The translations under genes and the position numbers were made by a program. A stretch of 64,000 nt of DNA from Candidatus Edwardsiibacteriota bacterium. Its GTDB lineage: Bacteria > Edwardsbacteria > AC1 > EtOH8. Positions 37,620-46,962 of the stretch are shown here, one piece after another. The stretch spans positions 1-64,000 of the forward strand of contig JAGVNJ010000070.1 in the NCBI GenBank assembly GCA_020053305.1, given 5' to 3'. Under the pieces are notes generated by a model. That model saw nothing but the letters and a program-made list of their open reading frames with translations, had not been told where the DNA came from and did no database searches. Every line of letters begins with the position of its first letter. The first letter of the stretch is position 1.

Positions 37620-37889
37620 TTATTTTCTTAGTTCCAGCTTTTCCACGATGGCCCGGTAGCGGTCCACATGGCGCTTGGAGAGGTAGTTCAGCAGCCGGCG
37701 CCGCTGGCCCACCATCTTTAAAAGGCCCCGCCGGCAGGCGTGGTCTTTTTTATGGATTTTGAGATGCTCTGTCAGGTCGTTGATCCGCTGGGTAAGCAAA
37801 GCTACCTGCACCTCGGGGCTGCCGGTATCCCCTTCATGTTTCTGATGTTTGTCAATCAGTTCCTGCTTCTTTTCAATGGTCAATGGCAT
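37620..37889 (-). CDS. rpsO: 30S ribosomal protein S15
   Basis: [51 protein letters not shown]. Confidence 0.98.
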   Translation of the reverse strand: MPLTIEKKQELIDKHQKHEGDTGSPEVQVALLTQRINDLTEHLKIHKKDHACRRGLLKMVGQRRRLLNYLSKRHVDRYRAIVEKLELRK

Positions 37890-37989
37890 GGTGTTTTTTC
37901 CTCCTGTTTTTTCTGATGCCTTCTCCCGCGAAGCGGTGCAGGAGAGGTCGTTAATAATAGGTAATTATAATCTATAACAGGCTCCAAAG

Positions 37990-38931
37990 TCAATATGATA
38001 AGCCGGTTCCAAAATATTTTTCTATCTTTTTCTTATCGCCGGCAATGGCCCTTATCAATGCCTCAACGGTATCGAATTTTTTACCGGCCCTGATATATTT
38101 ATGAAAAAATATCTCGGCCTTCTTCCCGGAGAGGTCATATTCCCCCCCGAAAGCGTTGAACTCGATGGTCCGGGCCTTTCGGCCTACGGTAAGGCGGCTG
38201 CCGATATAGAGCATGCCCTGATATTCTTTGCGCCCTATCCTGGCCCCGGCGGCATAGACCCCGTCCCGCGGCAGCAGCTTCTGCGAGTTGGATAACTTTA
38301 TGTTGGCGGTGGGAAAGCCCAGTTTACGGCCCAGCCCCAGCCCTTTTACCACCCGGCCCCTGACGGAGTAGACCCGGCCCAGCATCTTGTTAGCCTTATC
38401 CACCCTGCCGGACGAGACCAGGCTCCTGATGGAAGAACTGCTTATCTTGCTTCCGTTGGTCTTCAATGATGAAAGGACCGATACAATGAAGCCCATTTTA
38501 GCGCCCAGCTCCAGCAGGGTATTGATATTGCCCTTCCTCCCGGCCCCGAACCCGCAGTCATGGCCGCAGATCACCTCCGATACCGCCAGTTTTTTCACCA
38601 TCACACTGCGGATGAACTCCTCTGAAGAAAGCTTAGCCACCTGAGGTGAGAATTTTATGACCGCCATTACGCCGACACCCAACGATTCCAGGATCTCACA
38701 CTTCTCCGGCAGGGTGGTCAAAAGACAGGGGGTTTTATCTTTGGACAACACCTGCCGGGGATGGGGGTCGAAAGTGATCACCACGCTGTCGTGACCTATC
38801 TTTTTTGCCCTGGCCACCAGCTTTTTGATGATGGCCCGGTGCCCCAGGTGCAGGCCGTCGAACGCTCCCAAGGCGGCAATGGCGCCGGGCTGTTTGACGC
38901 CGAAATTATTGAGTCGTTTGATCACCAGCAT
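37990..38931 (-). CDS. ribF: Bifunctional riboflavin kinase/FAD synthetase
   Basis: GAFDGLHLGHRAIIKKLV...ITFDPHPRQVL...GRKLGFPTANIKL. Confidence 0.95.
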   Translation of the reverse strand: MLVIKRLNNFGVKQPGAIAALGAFDGLHLGHRAIIKKLVARAKKIGHDSVVITFDPHPRQVLSKDKTPCLLTTLPEKCEILESLGVGVMAVIKFSPQVAKLSSEEFIRSVMVKKLAVSEVICGHDCGFGAGRKGNINTLLELGAKMGFIVSVLSSLKTNGSKISSSSIRSLVSSGRVDKANKMLGRVYSVRGRVVKGLGLGRKLGFPTANIKLSNSQKLLPRDGVYAAGARIGRKEYQGMLYIGSRLTVGRKARTIEFNAFGGEYDLSGKKAEIFFHKYIRAGKKFDTVEALIRAIAGDKKKIEKYFGTGLSY

Positions 38932-38937
38932 AGTACT

Positions 38938-39816
38938 CTACAACACGATCTTGGGGTGCAGTTGATTGTCGTCTTTGAATTGCCCCAACGCCACCAAGTG
39001 CCCGTCATATTTGATCCGGTAATAGATGTCTCTTTCTCCCTTTTCATTGACCATGATATTATTGCCGTGTTTGGTTCTTTGATAGCCGTTGGAATCGATC
39101 ATCATCTCGGGCATGAAGTCCAGGGCCTGGTCCATGATTATGCCGTCCTTCGCCGTGATGCTCTCCAGCTCCAGGGCCTGCTCCAAGCGGAATTCACCCA
39201 CCGCGGTGCGGGTCAGGGCCGCCAGGGTCCCGCAGCTGCCCAAGCGTTGGCCGATGTCCCTGGCCAGCGAGCGGATATAGGTTCCCTTGGAGCAACAGAC
39301 CTTGATGGTTACCTCATCGGCAATAAAGTTGATAAGTTCGATCGAATCCACCCTCACCTGCCGTTCCGGAATGTCCACCGCCACTCCTTTCCGGGCTTTT
39401 TTATAGGCCGGCTGGCCGTCGATCTTGATGGCCGAAAAGGCCGGAGGCCTTTGGACTATATCTCCGGTAAATTCAGAGATTACTGATGCGAGGACTTCGC
39501 GATCCAGCACAGGAACTTCACATTGCCTGATGATCTGGCCCTCCAGGTCGCAGCTGTCGGTCTCGATGCCTAATTTGATGATCCCCAGGTATTCCTTGGG
39601 CCGGCCCATCAGGAACTGGGAGAGCCGGGTGGCCCTGCCGGTAAGCACCAGCAGCACTCCGGTGGCCATGGGATCCAGGGTCCCGGCATGCCCGGCCTTC
39701 TTGACGTTCAAAAGCCGCCGGACCCTTGATACTACGGCAAAGGAGGTCAATCCCGGCGGTTTGTTTATGTTGAGGACGACATCCATGTATCGGCGGTCAG
39801 CGGACAAAAAAATCAC
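38938..39816 (-). CDS. truB: tRNA pseudouridine(55) synthase TruB
   Basis: NKPPGLTSF...KAGHAGTLDPMATGVLLVLTGRATRL. Confidence 0.96.
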   Translation of the reverse strand: MIFLSADRRYMDVVLNINKPPGLTSFAVVSRVRRLLNVKKAGHAGTLDPMATGVLLVLTGRATRLSQFLMGRPKEYLGIIKLGIETDSCDLEGQIIRQCEVPVLDREVLASVISEFTGDIVQRPPAFSAIKIDGQPAYKKARKGVAVDIPERQVRVDSIELINFIADEVTIKVCCSKGTYIRSLARDIGQRLGSCGTLAALTRTAVGEFRLEQALELESITAKDGIIMDQALDFMPEMMIDSNGYQRTKHGNNIMVNEKGERDIYYRIKYDGHLVALGQFKDDNQLHPKIVL

Positions 39817-41662
39817 GGGCGAGCTTGATCACTCCGCTCCGGTCCAGCCGGTAGATCTCCAGGAGCTTGTTTCTGGATCCGGCCTCGATGAATTCATCGG
39901 GCAGGCTCAGGATTTTTATCTGGCAGGACAGGCCCCCGGCCTCGGCCAGTTCCATCACCGTCGAGCCGAAACCGCCGTTCCGCACGTTCTCCTCCAGGGT
40001 AACGATCTTTTTATGGCGTTTGAAAAGTCCGTTTATCGTTTCCTCATCCAGCGGTTTGACGAACCTGGCGTTGACCACCTCCAGTTCCAGCCCTTCTTTA
40101 GCCAACTCCTCGGCCGCCTGCCGGGCTATGGTGGACATGATGCCGATTCCCAGCAGAGCCCCGTCCCTGCCCGGCCGGGTGATCTCGGCTTTGCCCAAAG
40201 TTATCAATTCGGGATTATTTAAGCTTACCCCGAAGCCGGGCCCCCTGGGATAACGTATGGTCACCGGGCCTTTGATCTGCAGGGCGGTCCTGAGCATGGA
40301 GGCCAGCTCCCATTCGTCCCGGGGGGCCATCACCGTCAGGTTGGGGATGCAGCGCAGGAACGACAGGTCGAACGGCCCGTGATGGGTGGGCCCGTCCTCG
40401 CCCACCAGGCCGGCCCGGTCTATGGCAATGATCACCGGAAGCTTCTGCAGGGCTATGTCGTGGATGATCTGGTCGTATCCCCTCTGCAGGAAGGTGGAAT
40501 AGATGGCCACCACCGGCTTGAATCCCTGGGCCGCCAGTCCGGCGGCAAAGGTCAGGGCGTGCTGCTCGGCGATGCCCACATCAAAGAAGCGGTCGGGAAA
40601 AACGCTGCGGAAATAGTCCAGCCCGGTCCCCTCCGGCATGGCCGCGGTAATGGCCACAATTTTTTGGTCGGTCTTGGCCAGTTCCACCAGCGATTTTCCG
40701 AACACCTCGGTGTAGGAACAGATATTCTTGCAGGACAGGGAATCGCCGGTCTCGGGATCGAAAGCGCCCACCCCGTGGTACTTCTCGGCGTCCTCCTCGG
40801 CCGGCTCGTAGCCCTTGCCTTTGACCGTCAGTATATGCAAAAAGGTCGGGCCGGGCTGGTCCTTGATCCTCCGCAGGATATCCACCAGGGCTGCGATATC
40901 GTGGCCGTCTATCGGCCCCTCGTAATGGTAGCCCAATTCCTCAAAAGTCAGCCCCGGCACGATCAGGTTCTTGAAGCCCTGGCGCAGGCGCCGGAAGGCC
41001 ACCCTCAGCGGGCCTCCGATATTGGCGGGCAGCCGCCCCAGAATATCCCACAGGTTCTTTTCGAAGCTGGTATAGGCCGGAGCGGTGGTGATCCTGGTCA
41101 GGTACTGCCCCAGGGCCCCCACCCGCTTGGAGATGGCCATCCGGTTATCGTTGAGGATCACCAGCATGTTCTTCTTCAGCTGGCCAGCATGGTTCAGCCC
41201 CTCAAAGGCCAGACCGCCGGTCAGCGAGCCGTCCCCGATGACGGCCACCGTCCGGAAATCTTCGCCGGTCAGGTCCCGGGCGCAGGCCATCCCCAGGGCC
41301 GCGGAGATGGATGTCGAGGCGTGTCCGGTGTCGAAATTATCGTAGGGGCTCTCGGCCCTTTTGGGAAAGCCGCTCAGGCCCCCATGGGTCCTGACGGTGT
41401 CGAATTGCTCCCGGCGACCGGTGAGGATCTTGTGGGCGTAGGCCTGGTGGCCCACATCCCATACCAGCTTGTCCCGGGGGGTATCCAGAACGTAATGCAG
41501 GGCGATGGTCAGCTCCACCGTGCCCAAACTGGGGGCCAGATGCCCGCCGTTGCGGGATATCACGGCAATGATCTTATCTCTGACTTCTCGGGCCAGGATA
41601 ACCAGCTGGTCAATCTCCAGTTTTTTAAGATCGTCCGGCGAATTTATTTTTTCTAAGTACAT
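39797..41662 (-). CDS. dxs: 1-deoxy-D-xylulose-5-phosphate synthase
   Basis: GGHLAPSLGTVELTIALHYV; GDGSLTGGLAFEGLNHAG; DRAGLVGEDGPTHHG. Confidence 0.97.
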   Translation of the reverse strand: MYLEKINSPDDLKKLEIDQLVILAREVRDKIIAVISRNGGHLAPSLGTVELTIALHYVLDTPRDKLVWDVGHQAYAHKILTGRREQFDTVRTHGGLSGFPKRAESPYDNFDTGHASTSISAALGMACARDLTGEDFRTVAVIGDGSLTGGLAFEGLNHAGQLKKNMLVILNDNRMAISKRVGALGQYLTRITTAPAYTSFEKNLWDILGRLPANIGGPLRVAFRRLRQGFKNLIVPGLTFEELGYHYEGPIDGHDIAALVDILRRIKDQPGPTFLHILTVKGKGYEPAEEDAEKYHGVGAFDPETGDSLSCKNICSYTEVFGKSLVELAKTDQKIVAITAAMPEGTGLDYFRSVFPDRFFDVGIAEQHALTFAAGLAAQGFKPVVAIYSTFLQRGYDQIIHDIALQKLPVIIAIDRAGLVGEDGPTHHGPFDLSFLRCIPNLTVMAPRDEWELASMLRTALQIKGPVTIRYPRGPGFGVSLNNPELITLGKAEITRPGRDGALLGIGIMSTIARQAAEELAKEGLELEVVNARFVKPLDEETINGLFKRHKKIVTLEENVRNGGFGSTVMELAEAGGLSCQIKILSLPDEFIEAGSRNKLLEIYRLDRSGVIKLARDFFVR

Positions 41663-41671
41663 AATGTCAGT

Positions 41672-42121
41672 TTAAAATACATAATGAAACACCAGGCCCC
41701 AAAAGACCCCCAGAAAACCGCCCGCGATGACCTCCACCGGGGTGTGCCCCAGCAATTCCCGAAGCTTCTCGCCGCCGGCCCGCTTTCTTAGGGCCTGGCT
41801 TTCCAGCAGGCGGTTGAGCAGGATGGCCTGCTTTCCCACCGCCCGGCGGACCCCGGCGGCGTCGTACATCACCACGAGGCTGATGTAGGCGGTCAGGGCG
41901 AACAGCAGGCTGTCGAACCCGGCGGACAATCCGATAATGGTGGCCAGGGTCACCGAGGAGGCGGCATGGGAGCTGGGCATCCCTCCCGGTTCAAGGGTGC
42001 GCCGCCAGTTGATATGACCCTCCCAGATGACAGAGGCGAAGGCTTTGAGCACCTGGGTGGAAAGGCCGCTGGCCACCACCGCCCAAAGGATCTTGTTTTT
42101 AAATAGATCTAAGAACAGCAT
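41672..42121 (-). CDS. Divergent PAP2 family protein (DUF212)
   Basis: EPGGMPSSHAASSVTLATIIGL...YDAAGVRRAVGKQA...LGHTPVEVIAGGFLG. Confidence 0.9.
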   Translation of the reverse strand: MLFLDLFKNKILWAVVASGLSTQVLKAFASVIWEGHINWRRTLEPGGMPSSHAASSVTLATIIGLSAGFDSLLFALTAYISLVVMYDAAGVRRAVGKQAILLNRLLESQALRKRAGGEKLRELLGHTPVEVIAGGFLGVFWGLVFHYVF

Positions 42122-42135
42122 GAATTCTCAGCTTC

Positions 42136-43377
42136 TTAAAACTCCCGGTTGATCATATAATCCGCCCACAGCATCAGCAGTTTCTTGTTTTCACTTTCGG
42201 GCAGGGCCTCCAGGGCGGCCACCGCCTTGCGGACGTATTTCTGGGCCATCTCGGCGGTGTAGGCTATGCTGCCCAACTCCTGGAACAGCTTGGTGACCTG
42301 TTTGACCTGGGTGCTTGTGGCCTGGGGATTATTGAGGGTCCTCAGGATCAGGCTCTTCTCGCTGCGGTTGGCTTCGGCCAGGGCGTGATAGACGATCACC
42401 GTCCGCTTGCCTTCGCGGATATCGGAGCCCACCGGTTTGCCCAGTTTTTTCTCATCGGCCAGTATGCCCAGGATGTCGTCCTGCAGCTGGAAGGCGATCC
42501 CGCAGTTTGAGGTGAACAGCGACAGGGCCTCCACATAGGGGTGGCGGCTGTTGGGCTGGTCGATCCCGATCATGGCCCCGGCTTTTCCGGCGAACTGGTA
42601 AAGGGCCCCGGTCTTCTTCCACAGCATGGCCAGGATCTTTTCCTCGCTCAAGGCCTCGATCGGCATCTTGGAATACTGCAGATCCAGGGCCTCGCCCTCG
42701 ATCAGATTGCACTGGACGTCCACCTCCAGGTCCAGGATCAGCTGCAGCACCAGGATTGGGCTGACGCCCTTCTCCCTGACCAGCTCGGTCAGCAGGGAGA
42801 TGGTCCAGCCCTGCTGCAGGTCGCCGGCCAGGATGGCTATGGCCTGGCCGTAGTGCGCCGCCTCCTCGCCCTTCAGGCCCAGTTTCTTGATGGCCCGGTT
42901 CTTTAGTTCTTCGTGAACGGTGGCCACGCCGCGCCGGGTGCCGTCGCGGTCGATGATATCATCATGCACCAGGGTCCAGGTATGGTAGACCTCCACCGCC
43001 GCCGCCGCCGGGATGGCCTTGTCCTCGTCGCCGCCCACCGCCCCGCAGGCCAGTAGCAGCACTGCCGGACGGAGTGATTTGCCGCCGGCTTTAAGATATT
43101 TATGCACCCCGCAGTAGATGTCTTCGGGCTGGAATTTTTCCGGCCGGTCCTTCAACTGCAGGTACTGGTAGACCTTTTCCTTGCGACACTTGACCTCCTC
43201 CATCAGCCGGGCCAGGCCGCTTAAGGGTTTGCTCTTGGCCGGCATTTCTTTTTTGTCTGCGGCCGCCTTCCCGACCGGGGCGGATTTCTTGACCGGCTTC
43301 TGCTTGACAGCGGCATCTCTCTTGGCGGGTTTCTTCTTGACGGCGGCTGTTTTCTTGACGGGTTTCTTCTGGGCCAT
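42136..43377 (-). CDS. Polyprenyl synthetase with Lys/Ala/Pro-rich N-terminal tail
   Basis: VHDDIIDRDGTRRG and QLQDDILGI aspartate-rich motifs; N-term MAQKKPVKKTAAVKKKPAKRDAAVKQKPVKKSAP. Confidence 0.9.
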   Translation of the reverse strand: MAQKKPVKKTAAVKKKPAKRDAAVKQKPVKKSAPVGKAAADKKEMPAKSKPLSGLARLMEEVKCRKEKVYQYLQLKDRPEKFQPEDIYCGVHKYLKAGGKSLRPAVLLLACGAVGGDEDKAIPAAAAVEVYHTWTLVHDDIIDRDGTRRGVATVHEELKNRAIKKLGLKGEEAAHYGQAIAILAGDLQQGWTISLLTELVREKGVSPILVLQLILDLEVDVQCNLIEGEALDLQYSKMPIEALSEEKILAMLWKKTGALYQFAGKAGAMIGIDQPNSRHPYVEALSLFTSNCGIAFQLQDDILGILADEKKLGKPVGSDIREGKRTVIVYHALAEANRSEKSLILRTLNNPQATSTQVKQVTKLFQELGSIAYTAEMAQKYVRKAVAALEALPESENKKLLMLWADYMINREF

Positions 43378-43626
43378 TTAATTCTCCTCTAAATCGTGCT
43401 CTTCAACCTTCAGCCTGCCCTGGATGTCCCTGGTTATTTTTTTTATTTTATTTTGGGTTTCTTCCAAAGTGGTCTGGCACCGGGCCATCAGTTCCATGCC
43501 CTCCTGGTAGAGCGCCAGGGCCTGGTCCAGTTCGATCTCGCCGGATTCCATCTGATCCACGATCTGCTCGATGCGGGCCAGGGCCTTTTCGAATTTGAAA
43601 TCGGCTTCCGCCTTTGCTTTTTTCAT
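43378..43626 (-). CDS. xseB: Exodeoxyribonuclease VII small subunit
   Basis: FEKALARIEQIVDQMESGEIELDQALALYQEGMELMARCQTTLEETQNKI. Confidence 0.93.
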   Translation of the reverse strand: MKKAKAEADFKFEKALARIEQIVDQMESGEIELDQALALYQEGMELMARCQTTLEETQNKIKKITRDIQGRLKVEEHDLEEN

Positions 43627-44828
43627 GATATGGTTTCCTCGACTGTCATTTGAGCTTTGCCGGTGTGAAACTCGGCAGTTATCAGTTTGCCCTTGTCCAG
43701 CATTTTTGAGGATACGATGACGCGCCCCTCCGGGCTGCGGCAGATGCTGTATCCCCGCCTGAGGGTATTCTTGGGATCCAGTGCTTTTAGAGCTATGGCC
43801 TGCCCCTGCAGTCTATTAGTATACGATCTTGCCCGGTCGTTGATTCTATTATTCAAAGACGTTCCCGCCCAGTCCAGCTGCTGCGATTTCTGGGACAACA
43901 TATCCTGCAGGCGATTCAGGCCGTAGCTGCGCTGGATAGACGTCAGCCGGGCCCCGGCTTCATCCAGCAGATCGTTCATGGATGAAGCTATCCGACGGGC
44001 GGAATCGATCAGATCGGATCTTACCTCACGGATATCGGGCACCGCCAACTCGGCCGCCGCCGACGGAGTGGGCGCCCTCAGGTCGGCCACCAGGTCGGAG
44101 ATGGTGAAATCCACTTCGTGGCCCACCGCCGAGATCACCGGGATATGGGATTTGAATATGGCCCGGGCCAGAATTTCCTCGTTGAAAGCCCACAGGTCCT
44201 CGGCCGAGCCTCCGCCCCGTCCCACGATGATAAGGTCCACTTTACCGTACTCGTTGAGATCGTCCACCGCCCGGGCGACCTTTTCGGCCGCCCCTATTCC
44301 CTGCACCGGCACCGGGCAAAGGATCAGCTCTATCCCCGGCCACCTGCGGCGGGCCACCTTGACCATGTCCCGAATGGCCGCCCCGGTGGGCGAGGTGACT
44401 ATCCCGATTCTTTGGGGATAGGCCGGCAGTTCTTTTTTGAATTCCTGATCGAACAGCCCTTCCTCGGCCAGCTTCTTCTTCAGCCGTTCAAAGGCCTGGG
44501 CCAGCTCGCCGTAGCCCGCCACCTGCAGCTGCTGGACGCTTAATTGATACTGCCCGGCCCGGTCGAAGACGGTAACGTCCCCCTGGACCACCACCTGCAT
44601 GCCGTCCTGGGGCATCAGCATCATGTCTTTGGCATAATTGCGGAACATCACGCAGCGCACCTGGCTGCCGGCGTCCTTCAGCGAGAAGTACAGGTGTCCG
44701 GAACCGTGGACCGTCAGGTTGGAGACCTCGCCCTGCACCCACAGCCGGGGAAAGCTGTTCTCCAGCACCCGTTTGATCTCGCCGGTCAGCTGGCTGACGG
44801 ACAGGATTATTCTTTTATCGTCAGGCAT
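43623..44828 (-). CDS. xseA: Exodeoxyribonuclease VII large subunit
   Basis: LWVQGEVSNLTVHGSGHLYFSLKD...IVGRGGGSAEDLWAFNEE...SAVGHEVDFTISDLVADLRAPTPSAAAEL. Confidence 0.97.
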   Translation of the reverse strand: MPDDKRIILSVSQLTGEIKRVLENSFPRLWVQGEVSNLTVHGSGHLYFSLKDAGSQVRCVMFRNYAKDMMLMPQDGMQVVVQGDVTVFDRAGQYQLSVQQLQVAGYGELAQAFERLKKKLAEEGLFDQEFKKELPAYPQRIGIVTSPTGAAIRDMVKVARRRWPGIELILCPVPVQGIGAAEKVARAVDDLNEYGKVDLIIVGRGGGSAEDLWAFNEEILARAIFKSHIPVISAVGHEVDFTISDLVADLRAPTPSAAAELAVPDIREVRSDLIDSARRIASSMNDLLDEAGARLTSIQRSYGLNRLQDMLSQKSQQLDWAGTSLNNRINDRARSYTNRLQGQAIALKALDPKNTLRRGYSICRSPEGRVIVSSKMLDKGKLITAEFHTGKAQMTVEETIS

Positions 44829-44947
44829 TATGTTTTACAGCACACGGATTGAACGGATTTATACGGATTCACACAGATCATTTCTTAAAAACTGAAAGCA
44901 TAAAATCTTTGCGTTCTTAGCGTCTTTGCGGTAAAAAGAGATATTAA

Positions 44948-45823
44948 TCAGCTCTGCAGCTTGGTCGCCATCACGCAGTTCTTCAGCAGCATGGCGATGG
45001 TCATCAGGCCCACCCCGCCGGGGACCGGCGAAATATTGGCCGCCACTTTTGACGCCGATTCGAAATCCACATCGCCCACCAGGCTGTAACCCGATTTTTT
45101 GGTGGCGTCCGGGATGCGGTTGGTGCCCACGTCTATCACCGTGCAGTTGCTGTTAAGCATATCGCCGGTGATCAGGCCCGGCCTGCCGGCGGCCGCGATG
45201 ACGATGTCCGCCTGCTTGGTGTAATAGGCCAGCCCCTTGGTGCCGGTGTGACAAACGGTGACCGTGGCGTTGCCGCGTTCCGATTTTTGGGCCAGCATGC
45301 CGGCCAGGGGTTTGCCCACGATGTTGGAGCGGCCCACTATCACCACGTATTGCCCGGATATCTTAATGTTGTAGCGCACCAGCAGTTCTATCACCCCGGC
45401 CGGGGTGGCCGGCAGAAAGCGCGGCCTGCCCAGCATTAAAAGCCCCACGTTCTGGGGGTGGAAGCAGTCCACGTCCTTTAAGGGGTGAATGGACTCGAAG
45501 GCTTTTTCCTCGGACAGCCCCTTGGGCACCGGGGATTGCACCAGTATGCCGTGGACAGTCTTGTCTTGATTGAGCTTCTCCACCTGGGCCAATAGTTGCT
45601 CCTGGGTGGTGGTCTCCGGCATTTCGATGACGGTGGACCTGATGCCGGCCTCTTCGCAGGCCTTGTGCTTGTTGCGGACATACACCTGCGAGCCGGGGTC
45701 GGACCCGACGATGATCACCGCCAAATGCGGCTCCATGCCCCTGGCCTTGATCTCGGAGACCTCGGTCTTGACTTCCTGCCGTATCTCGGCAGATATTTTT
45801 TTACCGTCTATGATGGTGGGCAT
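44948..45823 (-). CDS. folD: Bifunctional methylenetetrahydrofolate dehydrogenase/cyclohydrolase
   Basis: GSDPGSQVYVRNKHKACEEAGI; VDCFHPQNVG; VIVGRSNIVGKPLAGML; PVPGGVGLMTIAMLLKN. Confidence 0.97.
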   Translation of the reverse strand: MPTIIDGKKISAEIRQEVKTEVSEIKARGMEPHLAVIIVGSDPGSQVYVRNKHKACEEAGIRSTVIEMPETTTQEQLLAQVEKLNQDKTVHGILVQSPVPKGLSEEKAFESIHPLKDVDCFHPQNVGLLMLGRPRFLPATPAGVIELLVRYNIKISGQYVVIVGRSNIVGKPLAGMLAQKSERGNATVTVCHTGTKGLAYYTKQADIVIAAAGRPGLITGDMLNSNCTVIDVGTNRIPDATKKSGYSLVGDVDFESASKVAANISPVPGGVGLMTIAMLLKNCVMATKLQS

Positions 45824-45828
45824 AATTA

Positions 45829-46062
45829 TTATAAGAAATATTTAATGAGTTCAAATACACCTATTATTAAAATCATCAACCCCATTGTTATAAAAACCAA
45901 ACGAACACCTAAAACTGATGGCACTTTATACCACCTTAAAACACGCATAGCATCCATATTTAGTCTTTCCCACCATTTACAATACATTTCGGCAAAATCT
46001 CGTGAAGCAACAAGTATAAAAATACCACAAAATATTGCGAATATTGATTCTATTTTACCCAT
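45829..46062 (-). CDS. Small AT-rich membrane protein
   Basis: 77 aa with two hydrophobic segments; overlaps ymdB 3' end and ends 5 bp before folD start. Confidence 0.5.
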   Translation of the reverse strand: MGKIESIFAIFCGIFILVASRDFAEMYCKWWERLNMDAMRVLRWYKVPSVLGVRLVFITMGLMILIIGVFELIKYFL

Positions 46063-46843
46063 GATTGTAGTGTTTTATTAAACTTTGAATCTGAATTGCT
46101 TTCCCGCTCTGCTCATCCACCTCCACCACCACACCGTTGAACCTCACATCCCCCTCGGCCACCTCGAACTTGGTGGGCAGTTGGGTCAAGAACTTCTCGA
46201 TTATCGGCTCCTTCTCCATGCCTATCACGCTGTCGAACCCGCCGGTCATCCCGGCGTCGGTGATATAGGCCGTGCCTTTGGGCAGCACCCGCTCGTCGGC
46301 GGTCATCACATGGGTGTGGGTGCCTATCACGGCGGAAACCCGGCCGTCCAAGTACCAGCCCAGGGCGATCTTCTCGGAAGTAGCCTCGGCGTGCATGTCC
46401 ACGATGATGATGTCGGTCTCTTTCTTCAGCTCGGCTATCACCTGGTCGGCAATTCTGAAGGGGCAATCCACCGCCGGCATGAACACCCGGCCCAGCAGAT
46501 TGAACACCCCCACCTTACGCCCCTGCTTGTCTTCATAGATTCCGAAGCTGGTGCCCGGCACCTCCGGCGGATAATTGGCCGGCCGCAGCAGGCGCGGCTC
46601 TTTTTTCAGCCGGGGCAGGATATCTTTCTTGTCCCACAAATGATTGCCGGAAGTGACCACGTCTATGCCCAGGGCGAAAAGGTTATCCAGCACCGCCGGG
46701 GTCAGGCCGAAGCCGGCCGCGGCGTTCTCCCCGTTGGCTATCACAAAGTCTATCTGATGCTCCTCGACCAGCCCGGGTAGGTGCTTCTCCACCGCCTGAC
46801 GGCCCGGCCGCCCGATGATATCGCCGATAAAAAGGATTTTCAT
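46055..46843 (-). CDS. YmdB-family metallophosphoesterase
   Basis: MKILFIGDIIGRPGRQAVEKHLP...NGENAAAGFGLTPAV...TSGNHLWDKKDI...VDMHAEATSEKIALGWYLDGRVSAVIGTHTHV. Confidence 0.95.
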   Translation of the reverse strand: MKILFIGDIIGRPGRQAVEKHLPGLVEEHQIDFVIANGENAAAGFGLTPAVLDNLFALGIDVVTSGNHLWDKKDILPRLKKEPRLLRPANYPPEVPGTSFGIYEDKQGRKVGVFNLLGRVFMPAVDCPFRIADQVIAELKKETDIIIVDMHAEATSEKIALGWYLDGRVSAVIGTHTHVMTADERVLPKGTAYITDAGMTGGFDSVIGMEKEPIIEKFLTQLPTKFEVAEGDVRFNGVVVEVDEQSGKAIQIQSLIKHYNHG

Positions 46844-46962
46844 AACTAAAACAATTGTTATACAATGGGGAAACAATAGGCATACGATGGACCAAACGAT
46901 TGCATACCCACGGTATCACTACACTATTCCCCTGTCATCCATTCCCAATAATCTGTTCCCAG

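Noticed and set aside
35360-37762. 800-aa plus-strand ORF opposite pnp/rpsO
   Set aside because: Antisense shadow ORF; no recognisable domains, His/Gly/Leu-rich translation
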